Shown piece after piece: positions 6,915-12,350 of a DNA stretch of 12,350 nt; positions within the stretch are counted from its first letter, which is position 1, and the number at the start of each line of letters is the position of its first letter. Origin of the DNA: Gammaproteobacteria bacterium. GTDB taxonomy: Bacteria > Pseudomonadota > Gammaproteobacteria > Eutrophobiales > Eutrophobiaceae. The notes beneath the pieces were generated by a model. The model did not search any database and was not told where the DNA came from. It worked only from the letters and a program-made list of their open reading frames with translations. The translations under genes were made by a program, and so were the position numbers. The DNA lies in the NCBI GenBank assembly GCA_003645215.1, contig QNEM01000031.1, forward strand, positions 1 through 12,350, read 5' to 3'.

Positions 6915-6923
6915 TGGCATAAT
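6915..6923 (+). promoter_or_regulatory. ilvE: Candidate extended -10 promoter element for ilvE
   Basis: TGGCATAAT has the TGn extension and a -10 that differs from TATAAT at one base. It lies about 40 bases before the ilvE ATG and in the divergent region with the rhodanese gene. The -35 position (about 6895-6900, TTTATG) is poor, which an extended -10 can tolerate. I saw no equally clear promoter for the minus strand. Confidence 0.35.
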
Positions 6924-6962
6924 AACAATGAGTTACACACAAGATTCGACGAGGAGATATCC

Positions 6963-7883
6963 ATGACAATGGATGATATTGATGGCGTGATCTGGATGGA
7001 CGGGGAGTTTGTCCCCTGGCGAGAGGCAAAGGTTCATGTCCTGACACATACCCTGCACTATGGCATGGGCGCATTTGAGGGTGTGCGTGCCTATCATGCA
7101 GAAAAGGGCACAGCCATATTCCGCCTGCAAGAACATACTGATCGACTTTTCCGTTCTGCGCATATTTTAGGCATGCCCATGTCTTTCGATAAAGAAGCCA
7201 TCAACAGGGCCTGTCTTGAATCAGTCAGCAAAAATGAGCTTGATTCTGCCTATATCCGCCCCATGTGCTTTTATGGATCAGAGGGCATGGGCCTGCGTGC
7301 TGACAACCTGAAGGTACATGTAATGGTCGCCGCCTGGTCCTGGGGTTCTTATCTTGGCAGTGATGGCCTGGAGAAAGGAATTCGTATCAGGACATCCTCT
7401 TACACCCGACATCATGTCAATATAACCATGTGCAAAGCCAAGGCCAACGGTAACTACCTCAACTCAATGCTAGCACTGCAAGAGGCGCTGGACTGTGGTT
7501 ATGATGAGGCCCTGTTGCTCGATACCGAGGGTTATGTTGCAGAGGGCAGTGGCGAGAACATCTTTATCGTGCGCGATGGCGTTCTTTATACTCCGGAGAC
7601 TACTTCCGCCCTTGAAGGCATTACCAGAGAAACAATTTTCAGCCTGGCGAAAGAAAAAGGCCTGGAGATTCACGAAAAAAGAATCACCAGAGATGAAGTA
7701 TGTATTGCAGATGAAGCATTTTTTACCGGGACAGCAGCAGAGGTCACCCCTGTTCGTGAACTGGATGGACGCATGATTGGTGAAGGCTGTCGTGGTCCAA
7801 TTACAGAAATGCTGCAAAAAAGTTATTTTGATCTTGTGCATGGACGCCATGAACACAAACCGGAATGGTTAAGCTACGTTTAA
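6963..7883 (+). CDS. ilvE: Branched-chain amino acid aminotransferase
   Basis: IlvE transfers amino groups between glutamate and the 2-oxo acids of valine, leucine and isoleucine, using pyridoxal phosphate, in the cytosol. The 306-residue protein has the class IV aminotransferase fold and the usual length. The PLP lysine is K160 in KANGNYLNSMLALQEAL. Other signatures are HTLHYGMGAFEGVRAY (29-44), YIRPMCFYG (about 97-105), EGSGENIF (194-201), and FFTGTAAEVTPVREL near 254-268. The ATG at 6963 is preceded by a strong GAGGAG at 6951-6956. The gene opens the plus-strand LPS block, an ilvE / LPS-core neighbourhood seen also in Pseudomonas. It diverges from the rhodanese gene across 179 bases. Confidence 0.95.
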   Translation: MTMDDIDGVIWMDGEFVPWREAKVHVLTHTLHYGMGAFEGVRAYHAEKGTAIFRLQEHTDRLFRSAHILGMPMSFDKEAINRACLESVSKNELDSAYIRPMCFYGSEGMGLRADNLKVHVMVAAWSWGSYLGSDGLEKGIRIRTSSYTRHHVNITMCKAKANGNYLNSMLALQEALDCGYDEALLLDTEGYVAEGSGENIFIVRDGVLYTPETTSALEGITRETIFSLAKEKGLEIHEKRITRDEVCIADEAFFTGTAAEVTPVRELDGRMIGEGCRGPITEMLQKSYFDLVHGRHEHKPEWLSYV

Positions 7884-7896
7884 CAAGGGAGGCTCC

Positions 7897-8094
7897 ATGA
7901 GCAACTACCAGGCATCAAGAACACCTAATGACAGAAAAACTTTTGAGATTAGTCGTTCGCAACTACCCCTGCATTGTCCGACAGCAGATATGAGCCTGTG
8001 GAATTCACACCCTCGTGTTTTTTTACCGATCGAGGATACCGGTCAGGTGACATGTCCCTATTGCGGAACAGAATTTTTCCTGAAGAAAGATTGA
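7897..8094 (+). CDS. Small CHCC-type zinc-finger protein
   Basis: This 65-residue protein has a single zf-CHCC domain, the family that includes the mitochondrial complex I accessory subunit NDUFS6. The probable zinc ligands are C27, H38, C53 and C56, in LHCPTADMSLW, SHPRVFLPI and CPYCGTEF. The N-terminal 20 residues look disordered. The function of bacterial members is not established; zinc binding is inferred from the ligand spacing. The start follows the ilvE stop by 13 bases and has a strong GGGAGG at 7887-7892, so it is likely cotranscribed with ilvE. Confidence 0.9.
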   Translation: MSNYQASRTPNDRKTFEISRSQLPLHCPTADMSLWNSHPRVFLPIEDTGQVTCPYCGTEFFLKKD

Positions 8095-8125
8095 AAATGA
8101 ATTACCGGCCCGGCACTCCCAGAAG

Positions 8126-9052
8126 GTGACGACTGAATCCAGACGAACGCCCGTAATCTGGCGAATTAGTGACGGCAGGTCGGGGCATGACTCGCAAAGT
8201 AAAGGGCTGGTTAAGGCATTAAATCTGATCAAGCCCTGTGATTGCCACGACATTAAATTAGCAGATAGAAAACCTGGTCTTCTGGATCTCCTTTTAAAAA
8301 AATTTCCTGCGGCAAAAGAATTGCCGGATCCGGATATGATTATCGGTGCCGGGCATGAAACACATTTATCTCTGCTCTGTGCAAAACGTGCGCGTGGTGG
8401 CAAAACTATTGTTATTATGAAACCCGGTATTCCTGCAAACTGCTTTGATTTTTGTTTTATTCCTGAACATGATGCCCCAAAAATGGCGGATAATATTTTC
8501 ACCACGAAAGGCGCGATAAATTGTATAGCCCCTTCAACTGAACAGGTGAATGACCGTGGCTTGATTTTAGTTGGCGGGCCTTCGAAGCATTTTTATTGGG
8601 ATGATGAATATCTTCTGCAACAACTAAATGAAATTCTAACTACGCATGCTGATATTAACTGGGAAATATCAGACTCTCCCCGCACACCTGAAACAACAAG
8701 GGATCTTCTGGCAGAGTTGCAAAAACCTAATGCAGAATATAAAGATTGTTCGAGTAAGGGCCCTGCCTGGATTGCCAGACGCCTTAATCTTGCCGCAAAT
8801 GTCTGGGTGACCATGGATAGCGTTTCCATGGTATATGAATCCCTCACCTCTGGTGCCGCAGTTGGCTTGCTTGACGTGCCTACTAGCGGTACAAGTAAAA
8901 TTTCAGACAATATCGAAGGTCTCGTCGAAGACAAGATGGTGACCCCCTACAGCAGGTGGCTCTCAGAGCGAAAACTTAACAGGCCTCCTGTATTACTTAA
9001 CGAAGCAAAACGTTGTGCCGAACGACTTCACGAATCCGGTTTGCTGCACTGA
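8126..9052 (+). CDS. Elm1-family protein (mitochondrial fission ELM1-like), putative glycosyltransferase
   Basis: This 308-residue protein matches the Mito_fiss_Elm1 family, named for a plant mitochondrial fission protein. Bacterial members often sit with LPS genes and are suspected GT-B-type glycosyltransferases; no activity is established to my knowledge. The N-terminal hallmark is VIWRISDGRSGHDSQSKGL (10-28), followed by MIIGAGHETHLSLL (71-84), LILVGGPSKHFYW (146-158) and the C-terminal VWVTMDSVSMVYESLTSG (226-243). There is no signal peptide or membrane segment, so it is probably cytosolic or peripheral. The start is GTG at 8126 with AGAAGG touching it. The frame is open only back to 8084, with no ATG, GTG or TTG upstream. 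Its context, next to a GT4, a ligase and a GT9, supports a role in LPS assembly. Confidence 0.85.
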   Translation: MTTESRRTPVIWRISDGRSGHDSQSKGLVKALNLIKPCDCHDIKLADRKPGLLDLLLKKFPAAKELPDPDMIIGAGHETHLSLLCAKRARGGKTIVIMKPGIPANCFDFCFIPEHDAPKMADNIFTTKGAINCIAPSTEQVNDRGLILVGGPSKHFYWDDEYLLQQLNEILTTHADINWEISDSPRTPETTRDLLAELQKPNAEYKDCSSKGPAWIARRLNLAANVWVTMDSVSMVYESLTSGAAVGLLDVPTSGTSKISDNIEGLVEDKMVTPYSRWLSERKLNRPPVLLNEAKRCAERLHESGLLH

Positions 9053-9086
9053 AATTGAATGCCTCCTTGAACCTGGTCCTTAAAAC

Positions 9087-10205
9087 ATGAGTTCTAAAAC
9101 CCTCAGTGTCGTCCAGCTGCTCCCGGAACTTAATGCTGGGGGCGTTGAACGAGGAACACTGGAAATAGCGAATGAACTTGTTAAACACGGACACCGTTCC
9201 ATCGTTATCTCGGCCGGCGGCAGGCTGGTTGATGAGCTGGTCAGTTCTGGCAGTGAACATGTCCCATTAGACGTCGGTAAAAAATCTCTTTTATCCCTGA
9301 GACTTATTTCTTATCTGCGTAGATACTTTGATGAAGAAAAGATTGATATTATTCACGCCCGTTCCCGTTTGCCTGCCTGGCTGACTTATCTTGCATGGAA
9401 TAAAATGGATCCGGCCAGCAGGCCAAAATTTATAACCTCTGTTCATGGGGCTTATCGTGTAAATCGATATAGCGAGATCATGACCAAAGGTCAGAATGTA
9501 ATTGCAACATCAAATTTTATTTTTAAATATATTACCAATAATTATCCGACTGTTGATAAAAATAAAATCACGCTAATTCATAGAGGCGTATCAAAAACAG
9601 AATTTCCATTTGCTTTCAGGCCAGATGAAAAATGGATGAAGATCTGGCATGAACAACATCCGTTTCTCACGGATAAATTTATTTTAAGCCTGCCAGCTCG
9701 CATTACGCGAAGAAAAGGACACGAAGATTTTCTGAATATTTTAGTCAAGCTTAGGCAACAGAACATACCTGTACACGGACTGATAATTGGCGGGGCTCAC
9801 TCGCGAAAGAAAAATTATCTTCAGGAACTCAAAGAAAAGTCACAAGCCCTTCATCTCGAAGATGATATTACTTTTCTGGGGCATAGAAATGACGTTAAAA
9901 AAATAATGTCAATTTCAAATATTGTTTTATCACTCTCCAATGAACCAGAATCATTCGGAAGAACTGCGCTGGAAGCTTTGTGTCTTGGCATCCCTGTTAT
10001 TGCCTACGATCACGGGGGCGCAACAGAGATCCTGACAGAAACCTATCCCGTTGGTCGCGTAGAGCTAAATAATACGACAGCTGTCTGCAACAAGGTAATC
10101 TCTTTTTATAATGATCCTGTGCCGGTAGCCGACAAAAATCCCTTTACGCTTGATAAAATGCTCAACGCTACTTTATCTTTGTATTCTCAAAGTAATAATC
10201 TGTAA
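9087..10205 (+). CDS. GT4-family glycosyltransferase
   Basis: This is a retaining GT-B glycosyltransferase of family 4, probably adding a sugar to the LPS core or O-antigen at the cytosolic face of the inner membrane. The 372-residue protein has the N-terminal acceptor-side motif LLPELNAGGVERGTLEIANEL (about 11-31). The C-terminal nucleotide-sugar domain includes LSLPARITRRKGHEDFL (about 200-216), FLGHRNDVKKIM and the diagnostic E-x7-E in EPESFGRTALEAL (E288 and E296), followed by GIPVIAYDHGGATEIL. There is no membrane helix. The start ATG at 9087 has no clear Shine-Dalgarno and lies 34 bases after the Elm1 stop. Sugar and linkage cannot be told from sequence. The gene is more AT-rich than the his block. 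Confidence 0.92.
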   Translation: MSSKTLSVVQLLPELNAGGVERGTLEIANELVKHGHRSIVISAGGRLVDELVSSGSEHVPLDVGKKSLLSLRLISYLRRYFDEEKIDIIHARSRLPAWLTYLAWNKMDPASRPKFITSVHGAYRVNRYSEIMTKGQNVIATSNFIFKYITNNYPTVDKNKITLIHRGVSKTEFPFAFRPDEKWMKIWHEQHPFLTDKFILSLPARITRRKGHEDFLNILVKLRQQNIPVHGLIIGGAHSRKKNYLQELKEKSQALHLEDDITFLGHRNDVKKIMSISNIVLSLSNEPESFGRTALEALCLGIPVIAYDHGGATEILTETYPVGRVELNNTTAVCNKVISFYNDPVPVADKNPFTLDKMLNATLSLYSQSNNL

Positions 10206-10292
10206 TATGCGTTTATCAAAACATAGACAGCAATATAATGATTTCTCTGTATATATATCATGCTATTCGTCGCAATTTACGCACTATATTAA

Positions 10293-10318
10293 TTGACCTG
10301 CGCTTTCCGAGGTATAAT
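10293..10318 (+). promoter_or_regulatory. Candidate sigma-70 promoter before the O-antigen ligase gene
   Basis: A perfect TATAAT lies at 10313-10318, and TTGACC at 10293-10298 resembles a -35 box, but the spacer is 14 bases, well short of the preferred 17. The 165-base gap is AT-rich and far longer than the other gaps in this gene group, which fits a new transcription start. The -10 alone could act with another -35. Confidence 0.35.
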
Positions 10319-10370
10319 TTAAGCGCCATGAATTTTCCTGTGCAACCGTGTTAAACAGTCTTCTAAACAA

Positions 10371-11627
10371 ATGACAAGAAATATATTACAGACATCTTTA
10401 GATCAAATAAAAAATAACTGGTCGATACTATTAATCCTGTCGGCACTTTTCTTGTTCTCAACCAAGGCTTTATTTAATATTCCCTTGACGATCATGGCTA
10501 TTTTGGGGGCCTATCGTCTAGTTAAAAACCCTGCTTTACTCAAGGTGCCACAAATCCAGTTGTCATATCTGCTTTTTGCCTGCCTTTGGGTACCGATGTT
10601 ATTTTCTCTGGTAGATGCTGAAGAAATTTTCCGATCTTCAAAAACTACTTTTCTCTATATTCATTTTTTGTTTTCCTGCATATTTATGGTTGATGAATTG
10701 AGGAAAAAAGAAATTTTAAAAAAAATTATTCCTGGCATATTTTTCATGATGACTTTCTTTTGCCTTGATGCAATGCTGCAATTTTTCACCGGAAAAAATC
10801 TGTTTGGCTATCCTTATTCTCCACCTCTTCTGGGGGGCATGTTTTATCCTAAAAACACTCTTGCCCATTTTCTGGCCCTGCTTTCTCCTGTCTACTTTGA
10901 GTACATGCGCAGACATAAAAATAACTATTGGATGTACGCTTGTGTGGTTCTCTACCTTTGTGTTTTGCTTCTTGGTGGAAAGCGTTCAGCATGGATCATG
11001 TTCCTGGGCGGTGGAGTTTTGTACGCAGCTTGTTTAATATTTATTTCAAAAACGACCGAGTATAAAAAGATCCTGGTTCCTGCCATCCTGATCATCTTTG
11101 TCATTTCTGCACTTTCTTTAAGCTACCCTCCCCTGAAAAAAAGGCTCACCGTAACATCAGGTTTATTCAGTGGAAACTATGAGACCATAAACAAGGCCAC
11201 AGCAAAAAGACTTCCCATCTGGGAAACAGGATTAGTAATTATAAAATCTCACTGGCTAAATGGTGTTGGTGCAAGAAATTTCCGTCATGTTTATGCAGAC
11301 TTTGCCTCTGCTGATAATTATTATATTTCCGACGGGCGCTCTGGCCCGACACATCCTCACCTTACAGTTCTGGAAGTATTAATTGAAACTGGCAGTATCG
11401 GGCTTATTGGCTATTTACTTTTTTGGCTCATCCTTGCTAAATATGCAAGGCTCTTTTTGTTAAGTAAAAATATGCCCGGCATGTGTTGGTTGATTTCTAC
11501 TATGCTGGCAACGATGCCCTATAATACACATCTTGCTTTTTATGGCTCCTACTGGGCTTCTGCTCTCTGGTGGGTTATCCCTTTCTTTATTGTCTACGCA
11601 CGCCACGAGGACGTACTTGATAGTTAA
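10371..11627 (+). CDS. O-antigen ligase (WaaL/Wzy_C family) membrane protein
   Basis: This polytopic inner-membrane protein belongs to the O-antigen ligase / polymerase superfamily, whose members join undecaprenyl-linked glycans to lipid A-core in the periplasm. The 418-residue protein has about ten or more hydrophobic segments, with a larger soluble loop at about 251-335. The Wzy_C hallmarks are LLGGKRSAWIMFLGGG (201-215; R205) before the loop and THPHLTVLEVLIETGSIGL (327-345; H328, H330, E339) after it. The latter corresponds to the conserved His and Glu region of WaaL. Ligase, polymerase (Wzy) and related glycan transferases are hard to tell apart by sequence; neighbouring core transferases favour ligase. 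The start has no clear ribosome binding site, and a candidate promoter lies upstream. The GT9 gene follows after 8 bases. Confidence 0.85.
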   Translation: MTRNILQTSLDQIKNNWSILLILSALFLFSTKALFNIPLTIMAILGAYRLVKNPALLKVPQIQLSYLLFACLWVPMLFSLVDAEEIFRSSKTTFLYIHFLFSCIFMVDELRKKEILKKIIPGIFFMMTFFCLDAMLQFFTGKNLFGYPYSPPLLGGMFYPKNTLAHFLALLSPVYFEYMRRHKNNYWMYACVVLYLCVLLLGGKRSAWIMFLGGGVLYAACLIFISKTTEYKKILVPAILIIFVISALSLSYPPLKKRLTVTSGLFSGNYETINKATAKRLPIWETGLVIIKSHWLNGVGARNFRHVYADFASADNYYISDGRSGPTHPHLTVLEVLIETGSIGLIGYLLFWLILAKYARLFLLSKNMPGMCWLISTMLATMPYNTHLAFYGSYWASALWWVIPFFIVYARHEDVLDS

Positions 11628-11635
11628 TACTGAAC

Positions 11636-12350
11636 ATGTCTAGAGTTTTGATTATAAAGCTTGGAGCACTGGGTGATGTTATTATGGCAACACCAATCAT
11701 CAAACAAATACAACATCATCATGATCGTGATGAGTTATCTTTACTAACAACCCCCCCTTTTATAAATCTGTTCAAAAACTGGAAAGGCTTGAATGTTATT
11801 GCCTTTCCCAGACAGGGGCTTTTATCCATACCACACTCGGTCAGCTGGATACGCCAGCAAAAATTCGACGTTCTGTATGACATACAGTCCAATGACCGTA
11901 CGAGTATTATCTCAGCACTGTCAGGTATCCGCAAAAGAGTCGGTAATCACCCTCGCTTCCCTTATCATATTCACCCGCCTGAACCATATGTGGGACAGTG
12001 CCATGCATTCGAAAGACTAAACCAGATTCTGCTTGGTGCTAACATTACTCCTGCGCCCCAAACACCCTGGCTTCCCAAGAATAAACAGGGAGAGTCTTTT
12101 GTAAAATCCTGGCTTAAGGAGAAAGGCTTGTTTAATCAGCAGCTGGTACTTCTACACGCGGGCTCAAGCAAAAAACATCCTGACAAGCGCTGGCCCTGTT
12201 TCGGCGAGCTTGCTAAAGTTCTTGAAAAAAAATCTTATAAGGTGCTATGGATAGGGGGGGACGATGATCTTGAAATTAATTGCAAACTTGCTACACAGGC
12301 TGGCTTTGATGCAAGTAAAATCTTCGATATCTTGCAACTCATTGAACTCG
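11636..12350 (+). CDS. GT9-family (heptosyltransferase-like) glycosyltransferase, 3' partial
   Basis: The open frame from ATG 11636 runs off the window after 238 codons. It begins MSRVLIIKLGALGDVIMATP, the N-terminus of ADP-heptose:LPS heptosyltransferases (WaaF/WaaC/WaaQ type), with the acidic residue D14 matching the catalytic-site Asp of the family. A second family motif, LHAGSSKKHPDKRWP (173-187), is the start of the donor-binding domain, followed by FGELAKVL and WIGGDDDLEI. Such enzymes add heptose to the LPS inner core from the cytosolic side. Which heptosyltransferase it is cannot be decided from half a protein. It lies 8 bases after the ligase-like gene and is probably cotranscribed; no Shine-Dalgarno is evident. 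Confidence 0.9.
   Translation, partial: MSRVLIIKLGALGDVIMATPIIKQIQHHHDRDELSLLTTPPFINLFKNWKGLNVIAFPRQGLLSIPHSVSWIRQQKFDVLYDIQSNDRTSIISALSGIRKRVGNHPRFPYHIHPPEPYVGQCHAFERLNQILLGANITPAPQTPWLPKNKQGESFVKSWLKEKGLFNQQLVLLHAGSSKKHPDKRWPCFGELAKVLEKKSYKVLWIGGDDDLEINCKLATQAGFDASKIFDILQLIEL

Noticed and set aside
6646..6966. Plus-strand open frame across the rhodanese gene and the ilvE leader
   Set aside because: It is opposite the rhodanese coding sequence, then runs through the intergenic region and over the ilvE ribosome binding site; its translation resembles no known protein.
8023..8505. Minus-strand 160-codon open frame over the zinc-finger and Elm1-like genes
   Set aside because: It is antisense to two recognisable genes, with low-complexity translation and no ribosome binding site or homology.
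10207..10296. 29-codon frame starting one base after the GT4 stop
   Set aside because: It has no ribosome binding site, AT-rich sequence and no recognisable motif; it is probably chance.
1..12350. CRISPR arrays, tRNA or rRNA genes, insertion sequences
   Set aside because: No regularly spaced repeats, cloverleaf-type sequences or transposase motifs were seen on reading both strands.

Overview
This window is an ordinary-looking chromosomal stretch of a gammaproteobacterium. The visible part of DNA polymerase I aligns with the C-terminal third of Escherichia coli PolA without a length difference. The hisAFIE-tatABC block and the ilvE / lipopolysaccharide (LPS) sugar-transferase block are both arrangements familiar from free-living Gammaproteobacteria. 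I cannot name the genus.

Layout. Positions 1-1003 hold the 3' end of polA. Positions 1072-3430 hold the last steps of histidine biosynthesis in order: hisA, hisF, hisI, hisE. Positions 3477-4952 hold a complete twin-arginine translocase (tatA, tatB, tatC). All of this is on the plus strand and closely spaced. Positions 4933-6783 are a minus-strand pair: a single-domain rhodanese followed by a membrane-anchored cysteine peptidase of the legumain/caspase-like C13 type. The peptidase gene overlaps the end of tatC tail to tail. From 6963 the plus strand resumes with ilvE (branched-chain aminotransferase) and a small CHCC zinc-finger protein. An Elm1-type putative glycosyltransferase, a GT4 glycosyltransferase, an O-antigen ligase-like membrane protein and the start of a GT9 heptosyltransferase-like gene follow; the last runs off the window.

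How the parts fit. HisA and HisF carry out consecutive steps, while HisI and HisE act just before HisA, so the block makes imidazole-glycerol phosphate from phosphoribosyl-ATP; hisB and hisH are not upstream, because polA occupies that place. TatABC exports folded proteins. The last four genes plausibly build and ligate LPS core or O-antigen glycan at the inner membrane, and this part is visibly more AT-rich with weaker ribosome binding sites.

The least understood element is the C13 peptidase. It has five predicted membrane segments, a positive-inside pattern placing the catalytic domain in the periplasm, an intact His/Cys dyad, and a serine where legumains carry the substrate-pocket glutamate. 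Its pairing with a rhodanese on the opposite strand is the best candidate here for undescribed biology. No RNA gene, mobile element or CRISPR array was seen.
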